NCBI GenBank assembly: GCA_023424015.1
Contig: JAFAEM010000049.1
Location: forward strand, 1 to 43,304
Length of the DNA stretch: 43,304 nucleotides
From: Bacteroidota bacterium
Lineage (GTDB): Bacteria; Bacteroidota; Bacteroidia; Chitinophagales; Chitinophagaceae
Direction of reading: 5' to 3'
Shown here: in pieces, positions 18,193-27,833 of the stretch
Layout of the letters: the number at the start of each line of letters is the position of its first letter
Numbering within the stretch: the stretch's first letter is position 1
Translations under genes and position numbers: made by a program
Notes under the pieces: model-generated
What the model saw: the letters and a program-made list of their open reading frames with translations, nothing else
What the model was told of the DNA's origin: nothing
Databases searched by the model: none

Positions 18193-20844
18193 ATGAAAAA
18201 ATCCGGAATTGTTGGTCTTTTTTTACTGGCGGGCTTACTGGTAACCGGCGTCACGCCGGGTTATGGGCAGGGTAAAAAAAAGCGTGAACAGCAGCGTATC
18301 GAGCGGGAAAAGAAAGAGAAGGAAGCCAGGGAAAAGGCCCGTAAGGATAGCCTGGCAAAACTCACTCCTTATGATAAGCTATTGGGAAAATATGATAAAG
18401 TGTCCAGGGGATTTATCAGTATTTATGGCGTGAAACGAAAAGTGTACCTCGAAGTACCGCTAGACCAGATGGATGTGGATATGCTGCTGGCCTCTACCAT
18501 TTCAGAGATTAGCGACAACTATGAAGGTATCGTCGGTTCCAAACAGGACCCTTTACCCATACAATTCTCCCTGGTCGATACCACTGTGTTGTTGAAAAAG
18601 ATGAATATCTCCTATCTCACCGATGCGCCGGATAATAATATTGCGCGTGCATTGAAGTTGAACAATATGGGGGCTATTGTGAAAACATTTAAAGCGGAGG
18701 CTTTCAGTAATGATGGTAAATCGGTGGTGATCGATGTGACGGACTTTTTCAACAGTGATATGAAGGAATTATCACCCTTTGGCATTTTCAGTGTGTATGC
18801 GTCGATGGGCTATAAGTCCACACCAAGTTTTAAAAAGGACAGGTCATTCATAGCGTCTTTTAAGTCCTTTGATGATAACCTGATTATTAAATCGCAATTA
18901 TCATACGAGAATAATTATAGTACCGGTACCCGCACATTTGCTAAGGAGATCCCTGTGACAGCCACCGTTACCAGGACCATCATCCGTTTGTCGGATATGC
19001 CGGCCCGCCCCAGAATTGCGGATCCAAGGGTGGGCATCTTTTATTCGAAAAGAATATTGATGAGTGAGCATCTGAACCGAACAGAAGAGGTTTACTATGC
19101 ACACCGTTTTCGGCTGGAGCCAAAGGATAAAGCGGCCTACAATGCAGGTAAATTGACCGAACCCGTTAAGCCCATCGTATTCTATATCGATAATGCATTT
19201 CCTGAAAGCTGGAAGCCTTTCATTAAACAGGCAGTGGAAGACTGGCAGGAGACTTTTGAGAAAGCCGGGTTTAAAAATGCGGTTATTGCCAGACCCTTCC
19301 CGGTTGATGACTCTACGTTTGACCCCGACAACATCAAGTATAATTGTATCCGGTATGCGCCGGTTCCTGTTGCCAATGCCATGGGTCCCAGCTGGGTGGA
19401 TCCCAGGTCGGGTGAGATCATCAACGCTTCGGTTTACGTTTTCCATGATATTTTAAAACTATTGAACAACTGGATGTTTATCCAGACCTCGGCCACCGAT
19501 GCAAGCGTAAGAAATACGATACTTCCGGAAAGTAAAAAAATGGAGGGATTGCAATACATTATCCGGCACGAATTGGGGCATTGTCTGGGTCTCCGTCATA
19601 ATATGGGTGGCTCCGGCGCCGTACCGGTCGACTCTTTAAGATCGCCAGGCTTTACCCAGAAAAATGGCATCACCTATTCCATTATGGATTACGCCCGTTT
19701 TAATTACGTTGCCCAACCCGGCGACCTGGAAAAAGGAGTGGTATTATCGCCACCCAGGTTCGGTGTATACGATCATTACGCCATCCAGTGGAATTACAAA
19801 TACTTTGATCCTGCGCAGGTGACGGCTAGTAACGAAAAAAACATTCTTGAGGCGATGGTGAGTGAAAAATCCGGCGATATACGGTTTCGATTTGGCAATG
19901 AGTTTTTGACGTCTTTTGATCCCCGCACACAAACTGAGGACCTGGGGGATGATGCTATAAAGGCGTCCTCTTATGGAATTAAAAACCTGAAGTATGTATT
20001 GGCCAATGTAAACGAATGGGTAAAAGCTAATGATAAGGATTACAGTTACCGGGAAAACATACTCGCTCAGGCCCGGGGCCAGTATATCCGCTACCTGAAC
20101 CATGTGTTGACCAATATCGGGGGCATTTATGTAAATGAAAAATACGAAGGGGACGACGTGTTCCACTATAAAGTGGTGTCGCGAAAAAAACAAAAGGAAT
20201 CGTTGCAATTCATCCTGGCCCAATTGGAAGACAATAACTGGTTAGAGCCGGAGTCTTTATTGAGAAATATGACAATTACCGGCACTCCGCTGGTGTCGCT
20301 GCGAAATAATATGGTAAGTACTTTACTGCAACTGCCTGCCAGGGTGCAGTTAGGATCGGTGCGGTCAGATGAGAAAGCTCCCTATACACCAAAGGATGTA
20401 TTGGATGACCTGTACCAGGCATTCTGGAAACCCACGATGCAGAAGAAAAAACTTTCTGCTGTACAGATGCAAATGCAAAAAGCGTTTGTAGCAGCGGTAA
20501 CCAAAGAAGCAAAGCTGGGCTCCGCGGGTACTGCCGGAGCTGGTGCGGAGGCCATTTCGCTCAACCGGGACTTACCCGTTGTTCAATTCCGCAAAGACGT
20601 GCATGACATGGCAGCATGCTCCGTCGATGACCGGATACAAGTGAGCGGCAACAGCATCCCCGTCAGCGGTTTTGGTTATATGAATGTTCAGTTTAATCTT
20701 ATGCCGGCTTTGGAACCAGTGTATTTCGGGCTATTGAAAAGAATTCAATCGTTGCTAAGCACGGTTGCCAGATCAACCAGTGACAGGGAGACTGCACAAC
20801 ATTATCAATTGTTATTGCACCAGGTAAATAAAACATTAAAATAG
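18193..20844 (+). CDS. Secreted zinc-dependent metalloprotease, metzincin type (DUF5117/DUF4953-like)
   Basis: 883 residues with a signal peptide ending near GVTPGYGQ, then a lysine/arginine/glutamate-rich linker. The zinc-binding helix HELGHCLGLRH gives H459, E460, H463 and H469 (HExxHxxGxxH), followed by the Met-turn SIMDYARF, both metzincin hallmarks. The long N-terminal region (about 65-280) and C-terminal helical region (about 650-880) match the large Bacteroidota zinc protease family. Predicted to cut proteins or peptides in the periplasm or outside. It is 79 bp after the PKD-like gene and only 5 bp before a paralogue. Confidence 0.9.
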   Translation: MKKSGIVGLFLLAGLLVTGVTPGYGQGKKKREQQRIEREKKEKEAREKARKDSLAKLTPYDKLLGKYDKVSRGFISIYGVKRKVYLEVPLDQMDVDMLLASTISEISDNYEGIVGSKQDPLPIQFSLVDTTVLLKKMNISYLTDAPDNNIARALKLNNMGAIVKTFKAEAFSNDGKSVVIDVTDFFNSDMKELSPFGIFSVYASMGYKSTPSFKKDRSFIASFKSFDDNLIIKSQLSYENNYSTGTRTFAKEIPVTATVTRTIIRLSDMPARPRIADPRVGIFYSKRILMSEHLNRTEEVYYAHRFRLEPKDKAAYNAGKLTEPVKPIVFYIDNAFPESWKPFIKQAVEDWQETFEKAGFKNAVIARPFPVDDSTFDPDNIKYNCIRYAPVPVANAMGPSWVDPRSGEIINASVYVFHDILKLLNNWMFIQTSATDASVRNTILPESKKMEGLQYIIRHELGHCLGLRHNMGGSGAVPVDSLRSPGFTQKNGITYSIMDYARFNYVAQPGDLEKGVVLSPPRFGVYDHYAIQWNYKYFDPAQVTASNEKNILEAMVSEKSGDIRFRFGNEFLTSFDPRTQTEDLGDDAIKASSYGIKNLKYVLANVNEWVKANDKDYSYRENILAQARGQYIRYLNHVLTNIGGIYVNEKYEGDDVFHYKVVSRKKQKESLQFILAQLEDNNWLEPESLLRNMTITGTPLVSLRNNMVSTLLQLPARVQLGSVRSDEKAPYTPKDVLDDLYQAFWKPTMQKKKLSAVQMQMQKAFVAAVTKEAKLGSAGTAGAGAEAISLNRDLPVVQFRKDVHDMAACSVDDRIQVSGNSIPVSGFGYMNVQFNLMPALEPVYFGLLKRIQSLLSTVARSTSDRETAQHYQLLLHQVNKTLK

Positions 20845-20849
20845 GGGAG

Positions 20850-23429
20850 ATGAAAAGAAATCTTAAGCGATGCTTTATCCTTCCCGGTCTGATGATGCTG
20901 TGTGCAACACTACATGCTCAGAAGGATACGTTAAAACAAAAAGGAAGATACGATTCACTTTTTGCAGGGAAGAAGGTTGAAACAAAGAAAGGTATTGTTA
21001 CCCTGCATAAGATGGATGGTAGAATATATTTTGAGTTTCCCATACATTTATTAGAAAGACATTTCTTACTGGGCTCGGTTGCCGAACAAACCAGTCACAC
21101 CGAAGAAGTGGCTGCCGGGGAACAGGCAAAAGATCCGCTGGCAGTGCATTTCACCCAGACCGATAGCACTGTTTTTTTGCGCAGATCGGATTTTTCAGTG
21201 CGAAGCCTGGATGCCAATATCCAGGAAGCTTTGCGTAAAAATTACGCCAGCCCTATAATTGGTGCTTATCCTGTGATGGCTTACACTCCGGACAGTTCGG
21301 CCCTGGTTTTTGATATCAGTAGTTTGTTTTTAAGCGGAAACGCCAATATGGACCCGTTTATGCCGGTAGGCGGTCTGTCATCGCGGAAGACTAATTTTAA
21401 ACAGGAAGGAACTGTACTGCATGAGATAATGGCTTTCGAGGATAACCTGTCTGTATCGGCTTATCTCACTTACCTGGTCAGTAAGACCTTTTTCGGTTTT
21501 TCTGTTGCAGAAAATATGCCGGTGACGGTACTGATCAAGAGATCGATGGTGTTATTACCCAGTGAGCCCGTGGCTCCGAGGTATAATGATCCCAGGATCG
21601 GCATCTTCCCCACCCGGTTTGTACAGTATGATCCTAAGCAGGATGCGGTAAAGGAGATATTCTTTGCCAATCGCTGGAGACTGGAACCGGTTGATAAAGC
21701 AGCCCATGCAAGAGGAGAGTTGGTGCAGCCGAAAAAGCCTATTGTATTTTACCTGGATACTAAATTTCCATCTGGTTGGATAGAGCCGATACGTAAAGGA
21801 GTGCTGGACTGGAATATGGCATTCGAAAAGATAGGTTTTAAAAATGCGATAGAGGTGCGGATGTATCCTGAGAGTGATAGTAGTTTCGATCCAAATAATA
21901 TCCGCTTCAATTGTATCAAGTACGCGCCCAATCTCACACAAAATGCCATGGGTCCCAGTTGGGTCGATCCGCGTTCAGGTGAAATACTATATGCCTCTGT
22001 ATATATATACCATGGCCTGGCGGATATTTTGAGCGACTGGATGGCTGTACAAATGGGTGGAGCCAATCCCGAAGTACTTCAAAAGCACGTGCCCGCTTCA
22101 TTGCTGGCGGAGGCATTGCGTTATGTGTCGGCTCATGAAATTGGTCATACACTGGGGTTGATGCATAATATGGCGGCCAGTTCCGCTTACCCGGTTGACT
22201 CCTTGCGTTCTCCCGGTTTTACGCGGCAATATGGCACTACGCCATCCATCATGGATTATGCGCGTTTTAATTTTGTTGCACAGCCAGGCGACCTCGAAAA
22301 AGGTGTAAAGATGACACCGCCGCATTTAGGTGTGTATGATTATTACGCTATTGACTGGTTGTATGCGCCTGTATTAACGGCCGGCAGTCCTGAAGAAGAA
22401 GTGGCCGTTTTGGATAAAAAAATTACCAGCCGTATGCCTGATCCATTCTACCGATATGGAAAGCAGCAGATCTATGGTAATCTGGATCCGAGTGCACTCA
22501 CAGAAGATCTCGGAGATGACCAGGTAAAAGCCACCCGCTATGCGATGAAAAACCTGCGGCATATCATGATGAATGCCGATAAATGGAAAAAAGAAGGTGA
22601 CGCTAATTTTGACTTTAGAAATAACCTGGCTTTTTACGTAGTTAATATTCAATATTACTGGTCATGGATGCGGGTGGTTCACAATCTCGGCGGCTACTAT
22701 CAGTATGAAAAATACGAGGGCGATCCTTACCCGGCTTATCGTGCGGTACCAAAGGCGGTGCAAAAAGAATCACTGCAGTTTTTGTTACAATCGCTGGATA
22801 GCCTGGAGTGGATGGCATTACCCGTGGTTCAGCGTAATATCAGCAATTTTCATGGCCAGGCTGACTCGTATATAAGAAGAGTATTATTCCCCTACCTGGT
22901 ACGCCTGGTAGCCGTGCAGACAGCCTTAGGCGAATCCAAAAATGAAAAAGACGCGTATACCAGGGCAGAAGCGATTGCCGATATTTTTCAGTATGTATGG
23001 AGCAACTCAAAAAGCAGGATGAACCGCTATTCCATCCAGGAGATGCAGGCTGCATTGGTTGATATTTTAATTGCGGGTTCGGAGGTGAAAAAAGCCCCCG
23101 TTGCCAATGCCCGCGCTTTCACCGATATGGAATATTATGAGCAACAGTTGTTGTTGCTGGATCATATGGCAAATAAATATAGCCCTCAGCATGAAAAGAT
23201 ACCGTGTAGCCCTGCTTTATGGTCGGTGTTAGGAACCCAGGCAGGCGAGACAGACGGATTTGGGTTTCTTCCCCGTATCAAATCCGATGCGGTGAATATC
23301 AGTCATATCTATTACCAATGGTTACTGGAATCAAAAAAGCGTATTCAGCGCCTGATCCCACAAAGCCATGGTGACACGAGGTTACACCTGGAGTACATGT
23401 TATTAAAAATAGACAAGGCAATAAAATAA
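20850..23429 (+). CDS. Secreted zinc-dependent metalloprotease, paralogue of the preceding gene
   Basis: 859 residues, signal peptide ending ATLHA-Q. The active site HEIGHTLGLMH places H429, E430, H433 and H439, followed by the Met-turn SIMDYARF. Blocks such as MGPSWVDPRSGEI, YPVDSLRSPGFT and VAQPGDLEKGV are shared with the upstream protease, so the two arose by tandem duplication, but outside these blocks they have diverged widely. It lacks the charged linker of the first copy. It is the last gene of the locus. The pair probably differs in cleavage preference (inference). Confidence 0.9.
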   Translation: MKRNLKRCFILPGLMMLCATLHAQKDTLKQKGRYDSLFAGKKVETKKGIVTLHKMDGRIYFEFPIHLLERHFLLGSVAEQTSHTEEVAAGEQAKDPLAVHFTQTDSTVFLRRSDFSVRSLDANIQEALRKNYASPIIGAYPVMAYTPDSSALVFDISSLFLSGNANMDPFMPVGGLSSRKTNFKQEGTVLHEIMAFEDNLSVSAYLTYLVSKTFFGFSVAENMPVTVLIKRSMVLLPSEPVAPRYNDPRIGIFPTRFVQYDPKQDAVKEIFFANRWRLEPVDKAAHARGELVQPKKPIVFYLDTKFPSGWIEPIRKGVLDWNMAFEKIGFKNAIEVRMYPESDSSFDPNNIRFNCIKYAPNLTQNAMGPSWVDPRSGEILYASVYIYHGLADILSDWMAVQMGGANPEVLQKHVPASLLAEALRYVSAHEIGHTLGLMHNMAASSAYPVDSLRSPGFTRQYGTTPSIMDYARFNFVAQPGDLEKGVKMTPPHLGVYDYYAIDWLYAPVLTAGSPEEEVAVLDKKITSRMPDPFYRYGKQQIYGNLDPSALTEDLGDDQVKATRYAMKNLRHIMMNADKWKKEGDANFDFRNNLAFYVVNIQYYWSWMRVVHNLGGYYQYEKYEGDPYPAYRAVPKAVQKESLQFLLQSLDSLEWMALPVVQRNISNFHGQADSYIRRVLFPYLVRLVAVQTALGESKNEKDAYTRAEAIADIFQYVWSNSKSRMNRYSIQEMQAALVDILIAGSEVKKAPVANARAFTDMEYYEQQLLLLDHMANKYSPQHEKIPCSPALWSVLGTQAGETDGFGFLPRIKSDAVNISHIYYQWLLESKKRIQRLIPQSHGDTRLHLEYMLLKIDKAIK

Positions 23430-23638
23430 ATAGGATTGTCTGCCTACCACGTACTTGTTAACAGGAGCCCCGGTTACTGTTCCTGCGCTGTTATTTAGCT
23501 TCGCTAGAACCCCGTCGTTATCGCTGCGGCCGCGCTGTGGTTAGTTAATGGCCTGGTCGCGGAGGTCGCGTTGGGAACATGAAGGGCATGGTGGGGAGTT
23601 CTTGTATTTTCTTCAAATCCATTTTCTAACTTCAGCAC

Positions 23639-24502
23639 ATGAAGGCAATACCTGTCAGGCAGATCGCTGAGGCCGGGGCTGTACAAAGCAGCACGGGGCG
23701 GTTCAGTATTCGTTCACTCAGGCAGGTATTGAACGGGCAAAAGCTGGTGCATGACCTTCATCGGCATAATTTTTATTTTGTCCTGGCTATCGAACAGGGT
23801 GAGGGGATTCATGAGATCGATTTTACCCCGTACCAGGTGCGCGATCACTCGGTATTTATCCTGCGGCCCGGTCAGGTACACCGCCTTGAACTATTCGCCA
23901 GGTCGACAGGTTTTTTGATGGAGTTTGACCTGGCATTTTATCAGCCAAGAACAACGATTGGTGAACCTCGCTGGAGAAAAGCGGTCGCCAAAAATTACTG
24001 CGGGCTGGATGAGGGGAACTACAAAGCACTACAAATACACCTGGCCGGCCTACTACGGGAGTATACCGGGAAACAAGAGGGTTACCTGGAAGCAATCAGG
24101 GCAGAACTCGATCTCTTCTTTATAAACTTTACCAGGCAAAGCCGCGACCCCAAAGCCGCCACCAGTAGCGATAACGGTTACATACAGGATCGTTTTGAAG
24201 AAATGAGCCGCCTGCTGGAGACCAACATTTCTGCGATGAAAAAGGTTTCACAATACGCCGGACTGATGAACCTGTCCTCCTACCAGTTAAATGCCATCAC
24301 AAAGGCATCTGTAGATAAAACAGTAACAGAACTTATCAATGACCAGATCATCCTGGAAGCAAAACGCCATTTACTGGCAACTGCCAGTCCCGTTAAGGAA
24401 ATAGCAGATCTGCTGGGTTATGAGGATTCTTCTTATTTCATTCGTTTTTTCAGAAAGCAAACCGGGCAGTCGCCAGATATGTTCCGGAAGAATTTCAAAT
24501 AA
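23639..24502 (+). CDS. AraC-family transcriptional regulator
   Basis: 287-residue cytoplasmic regulator with an N-terminal cupin-like sensing domain (about 40-110, FYFVLAIEQGEGIHEIDF, HSVFILRPGQVHRLE) and a C-terminal double helix-turn-helix (about 190-287) ending PVKEIADLLGYEDSSYFIRFFRKQTGQSP as written in parts PVKEIADLLGYEDS and YFIRFFRKQTGQSP. It stands upstream of, and in line with, the small membrane protein, esterase and oxidoreductase genes, which it may control. Effector unknown. Confidence 0.92.
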   Translation: MKAIPVRQIAEAGAVQSSTGRFSIRSLRQVLNGQKLVHDLHRHNFYFVLAIEQGEGIHEIDFTPYQVRDHSVFILRPGQVHRLELFARSTGFLMEFDLAFYQPRTTIGEPRWRKAVAKNYCGLDEGNYKALQIHLAGLLREYTGKQEGYLEAIRAELDLFFINFTRQSRDPKAATSSDNGYIQDRFEEMSRLLETNISAMKKVSQYAGLMNLSSYQLNAITKASVDKTVTELINDQIILEAKRHLLATASPVKEIADLLGYEDSSYFIRFFRKQTGQSPDMFRKNFK

Positions 24503-24551
24503 GTCCTGTTCAACTTCAAACCTGTCCTGTCACAGCCGGGGTATCTCAAAT

Positions 24552-24584
24552 TAATTTTGTGAGCGAAAATCATTACTCACAAAA
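24552..24584 (+). promoter_or_regulatory. Candidate promoter with overlapping operator
   Basis: TAATTTTG (24552-24559) fits the Bacteroidota -7 consensus TAnnTTTG. It overlaps a perfect 9-bp inverted repeat, TTTTGTGAG (24555-24563) and CTCACAAAA (24576-24584), spaced by 12 bases. It sits between the araC-type gene and the 24596-26842 genes. No convincing -33 TTTG/TTG was found at the usual distance. Confidence 0.45.
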
Positions 24585-24595
24585 ATCAAAAAATC

Positions 24596-24847
24596 ATGAA
24601 ACCTAAAGCAAAATTGATGATGTCACTGAAAATTTGGATGGTGATCTATCCCTCCATTACTTTATTCCTTTTCCTTTTTGGGCAGCAGTTGTCATCCCTG
24701 CCACTTTACCAGCGAACTTTTATCCTGACCATTTCCCTGGTTCCCTGGATGATGTTTATCGGCGTACCATTTATAGATATGCTGATCCGTAAATTAAATT
24801 TTCGCCGCCCGGCAGATTTTGAGAAAAGAATGGATACAGTTAAATAA
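24596..24847 (+). CDS. Small two-helix membrane protein of unknown function
   Basis: 83 residues with two hydrophobic segments (about 12-30, WMVIYPSITLFLFLFG; and about 41-61, TFILTISLVPWMMFIGVPFI) and a positively charged C-terminus (RKLNFRRPADFEKRMDTVK). I do not recognise the family. It lies 33 bp before a secreted esterase gene and follows the possible operator, so it is probably the first gene of that operon. Confidence 0.7.
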   Translation: MKPKAKLMMSLKIWMVIYPSITLFLFLFGQQLSSLPLYQRTFILTISLVPWMMFIGVPFIDMLIRKLNFRRPADFEKRMDTVK

Positions 24848-24880
24848 ATTAGTATCATAAAAGCACCAAATCAAACTGTC

Positions 24881-25882
24881 ATGAAACGATATCTCCTGCT
24901 CAGCATGTCACTCATCCTCCTGTCGGGAATCGGTCAATCGCAGTCCTGTGGCAGTCGTGTGCTAGACCCGGATATTGCAGCATTCCTTAAGGTGATCCAC
25001 TACGAAGACCTGAGCCTGGAGCAACTCCGGAGCATGCCAATTGATCTGATCAAGTATCCGCAAATACCGCTGACCCCTTACCCCGAGGCCGATGTAAAAA
25101 GAATCAAGGTCACAAAAGATAGTATTCCGGTAATTGTATTTAACCCACTGCACAAAGAGAACCTACCTGTCATTATTCATTATCATGGTGGAGGATTTAT
25201 TTCACCGCTGGTAGCCGGACTTGAGCATTCACTCTGGCTGGATGCACAGACCTATGGTGCGATCGTTTTCGCGGTAGACTACAGGGTAGCCCCTGAGCAT
25301 AAATTTCCAGCCGCGGTCGACGATAGTTATAATGCTTTTAAATGGATATCAGAAAATGCAAAAGCATTTGGCGGCGATCCGGACAAAATTGCGCTAATGG
25401 GCAATAGCGCGGGCGCGAACCTGGTTGCGGTAATCACACAAAAAGCAAAAAAGGAAAATATTCATCACCGTATCAAACTGCAGGTGATGAATGGCCTGCC
25501 GGCCGACCTGCGACCACAAAACATGGAAAGTTCTGCGTCTTATCAGCAAAACGCTATTGGATACTTTCAAACAAAAGCGCTTTGCTATTTCGCAGTTGAA
25601 ACTTATGCGCCGGGTCAGTCGGCCAACCCAGAAGTATCACCGATCTTAAATGAAGACATTTCAGGTTTACCACCTGCTGTTTTCATCAACGCTGAATTTG
25701 ACCCACTGCGTGATGACGGAATAATGTATGCTGCTAAATTGCGGAAAGCAGGAGTGAAGGTTTGGGAGAAATGTATGCCGGGGCAAATACATTGCCTGAT
25801 TGGTCATATGCCCGGCGCTACGGCCCTGAAAGAAATGGAATCAACGGTTAAGGAAGCCATGAAGGAAAGTTTTTTAAAATAG
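24881..25882 (+). CDS. Secreted alpha/beta hydrolase, HSL-type esterase
   Basis: 333 residues, signal peptide ending near GIGQSQS. The hormone-sensitive-lipase family oxyanion motif HGGG lies at 102-105, the nucleophile Ser176 in GNSAG, the acid Asp in FDPLRDDG and the catalytic His in GQIHCL. So the triad is complete. Likely cleaves short-chain acyl esters in the periplasm. Length is near the family norm of 300-330. It is followed 6 bp later by an oxidoreductase gene, so both are probably one transcript. Confidence 0.9.
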   Translation: MKRYLLLSMSLILLSGIGQSQSCGSRVLDPDIAAFLKVIHYEDLSLEQLRSMPIDLIKYPQIPLTPYPEADVKRIKVTKDSIPVIVFNPLHKENLPVIIHYHGGGFISPLVAGLEHSLWLDAQTYGAIVFAVDYRVAPEHKFPAAVDDSYNAFKWISENAKAFGGDPDKIALMGNSAGANLVAVITQKAKKENIHHRIKLQVMNGLPADLRPQNMESSASYQQNAIGYFQTKALCYFAVETYAPGQSANPEVSPILNEDISGLPPAVFINAEFDPLRDDGIMYAAKLRKAGVKVWEKCMPGQIHCLIGHMPGATALKEMESTVKEAMKESFLK

Positions 25883-25888
25883 CAGACG

Positions 25889-26842
25889 ATGAAAGCTTTT
25901 ACACGATCAAAATACGGCGGACCGGAAGTGCTGACACTGGAGGAGGTAGAAACACCCGTGGTTGGAGAGAGTGATATACTGGTGAAAGTATTTGCTAATT
26001 CGGCCAACCCTGCCGACTGGCACCTGCTCAGAGGAAAACCATTTTTCGCCAGGTTTGTAACGGGTTTTCCAAAGCCTAAAATAAAAACCCCGGGTGCTGA
26101 TTTCGCAGGCATGGTTATGGATGCGGGCCCATTGGTGAAAAGATTCAGGCCCGGCGATTTTGTCTTTGGTGAAACCCTGAAAGGCGGTGCTTTTGCCGAG
26201 TTTGCTTGTGTACCCGCAGGCGTTTGTGCGATCATGCCCGAGAAACTTCCGTTTACAATCATGGCGAGTTTACCCGTCGCGGGACTTACAGCCCTGCAGG
26301 CATTGATCACGCATGGCAAATTACAGGCGGGTGAAAAAGTTTTAATCAATGGTGGTTCAGGTGGCGTGGGGCATTTCGCGGTACAGATCGCTAAAGCTTA
26401 TGGTGCGAATGTCACGGCTGTTTGTTCCAGTCGCAATGTAGATTTTGTCAAAAACCTTGGCGCCGACCAGGTGATTGCATATGACAAAGAAAATATTCAT
26501 CGACATAAAGGAAGATATCACCTGGTGATCGATGCACATGGTAATCTTAACTATAAAGATTTTGTGCGTATGGGTGCAAGAGGGGTGGTGGTCGGCTTTA
26601 CGACGATGCGTCATATGGGATCCTTATTGTTGAGAAAGGCGCTGGGTAGTTTTCCGCTTGTACAATTCACTGCAGTTGCCAATGCAAAAGATCTCGATAC
26701 ACTCGCGGTCCTGGTCCTCGAAGGAAAGCTGGTGCCGAATATAGAAAAATCATACCGTTACATGGATATCCCCGCCGCCATTGGGCATATTGAAAACATG
26801 CGTACAAGGGGTAAAGTAGTGATGGACTGGTCGGATTTGTGA
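25889..26842 (+). CDS. NAD(P)-dependent medium-chain oxidoreductase, quinone-oxidoreductase type
   Basis: 317-residue cytoplasmic MDR-family enzyme. The N-terminal GroES-like half has the start MKAFTRSKYGGPEVL and ANPADWHLLRGKP. The Rossmann half has GGSGGVGHFAVQIAKAYGA, the usual NADPH-binding motif. No zinc-binding cysteine set is present, so it belongs to the zinc-free quinone reductase/alkenal reductase branch. Substrate cannot be assigned. Downstream of the esterase, it might act on a released product or on aldehyde stress (inference). Confidence 0.88.
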   Translation: MKAFTRSKYGGPEVLTLEEVETPVVGESDILVKVFANSANPADWHLLRGKPFFARFVTGFPKPKIKTPGADFAGMVMDAGPLVKRFRPGDFVFGETLKGGAFAEFACVPAGVCAIMPEKLPFTIMASLPVAGLTALQALITHGKLQAGEKVLINGGSGGVGHFAVQIAKAYGANVTAVCSSRNVDFVKNLGADQVIAYDKENIHRHKGRYHLVIDAHGNLNYKDFVRMGARGVVVGFTTMRHMGSLLLRKALGSFPLVQFTAVANAKDLDTLAVLVLEGKLVPNIEKSYRYMDIPAAIGHIENMRTRGKVVMDWSDL

Positions 26843-26879
26843 TGATCGCGACAAAAAATGTTTTCAGTTGAATTGCCGA

Positions 26880-27581
26880 TCAGTAGAACCAGGCTGCATA
26901 GGCCTTTGCAAATGACTGCCAGGCAGCAGTATCCCTTAATTGCCATAATATCGCGCCAACCAGGAAGACGATGAATACAATTGCAAAGGGTTTGTAGTTT
27001 TTCTTTTTATAAATATCATAGCCCAGCAGGAATCCAACTATGGCAAGGTCCAGCAAATCTGTTAATGTCAGGGCGGTTGGAAAATCAATATTAAAAGTGT
27101 TTATAAGTCCACGGCCCACCCCGGGTCCAATACCAATAATACCGGTGGCGATCATATAACGCATATGTGCACCGGAGTCTTTCCTGTTTATCATGGCCAG
27201 CGCCCAAAATATGGCAAACGAAATATATCCCCTGATATCAAGTACCATTGTATTCAGTAAAAATTGCTCGGGAGCGGCACCACTATGACGTAAAAACGAT
27301 GACCGGCCGATCAGGAACATCGAAATGATAATGAGTGGCCCGAGTACATACGATGATTTACCAATGGTCCGGTGAAGCTTCGCTTTGCCTGCACCAATCA
27401 GTAAAGGCTGTATGATTAATAAAGCCATCCACATCATGAGCAGTATGCCATGCACATGGATGGTAGCGGTTTTGTCAACAAATTTTGGAAACTGACTGAT
27501 GTAAGTTTGGTAGAATCCCCATTGTATACCAAACACCACCAGGACCATGAAGATCGCTGTGTTGAGGTAGACCCTTTGCAT
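26880..27581 (-). CDS. Multi-spanning membrane protein, possibly DUF2306-like
   Basis: 233 residues with about seven hydrophobic segments. Histidines occur in IHVHGILLMMWM, KLHRTIGK and HMRYMIATG, a pattern that recalls DUF2306 or cytochrome b561-like membrane proteins, but I cannot confirm it. The start MQRVYLNTAIFMVLVVFG is a normal TM1. It lies tail-to-tail with the MDR gene (37 bp apart) and downstream of the NhaA fusion gene on the same strand, separated by an inverted-repeat element. Confidence 0.7.
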   Translation of the reverse strand: MQRVYLNTAIFMVLVVFGIQWGFYQTYISQFPKFVDKTATIHVHGILLMMWMALLIIQPLLIGAGKAKLHRTIGKSSYVLGPLIIISMFLIGRSSFLRHSGAAPEQFLLNTMVLDIRGYISFAIFWALAMINRKDSGAHMRYMIATGIIGIGPGVGRGLINTFNIDFPTALTLTDLLDLAIVGFLLGYDIYKKKNYKPFAIVFIVFLVGAILWQLRDTAAWQSFAKAYAAWFY

Positions 27582-27687
27582 ATGGTGGAGGTTGTGGATA
27601 CCTAAGGTATGGAAAAGAATTGAACGTATAGAAATTTTTTTTAAAGTTTGAATTCGTCACTTTGCTTAAGCGAATCCATGGGTTAAC

Positions 27688-27810
27688 GAACCACGGCGCG
27701 CACAGCGGACACAGCGAAGGGAACCGCCTTTAAAATCATTTCCTGCTTTCGTAGCAGGTTTTTGAAAGTTGACGCCTTTCGCCGTGCTATCCGTTTCCGC
27801 CGTGGTTTAT
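27688..27810. repeat. Inverted-repeat element, copy 1
   Basis: About 120 bases with long imperfect terminal inverted repeats: the left arm starts ACCACGGCGCGCACAGCGG and the right arm, read in reverse complement, starts AAACCACGGCGG. The centre carries the hairpin CCTGCTTTCGTAGCAGG (27742-27758). A second copy with the same plan lies at 30832-30953. No gene inside. Confidence 0.75.
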
Positions 27811-27833
27811 TGGTACTCGATGACCCGCAGCCT

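Noticed and set aside
18901..19446. 181-codon minus-strand frame inside the first metalloprotease
   Set aside because: Antisense to a conserved catalytic region; no family resemblance.
25804..26349. 181-codon minus-strand frame across the esterase-oxidoreductase junction
   Set aside because: Antisense to two clear genes; composition is that of a shadow frame.
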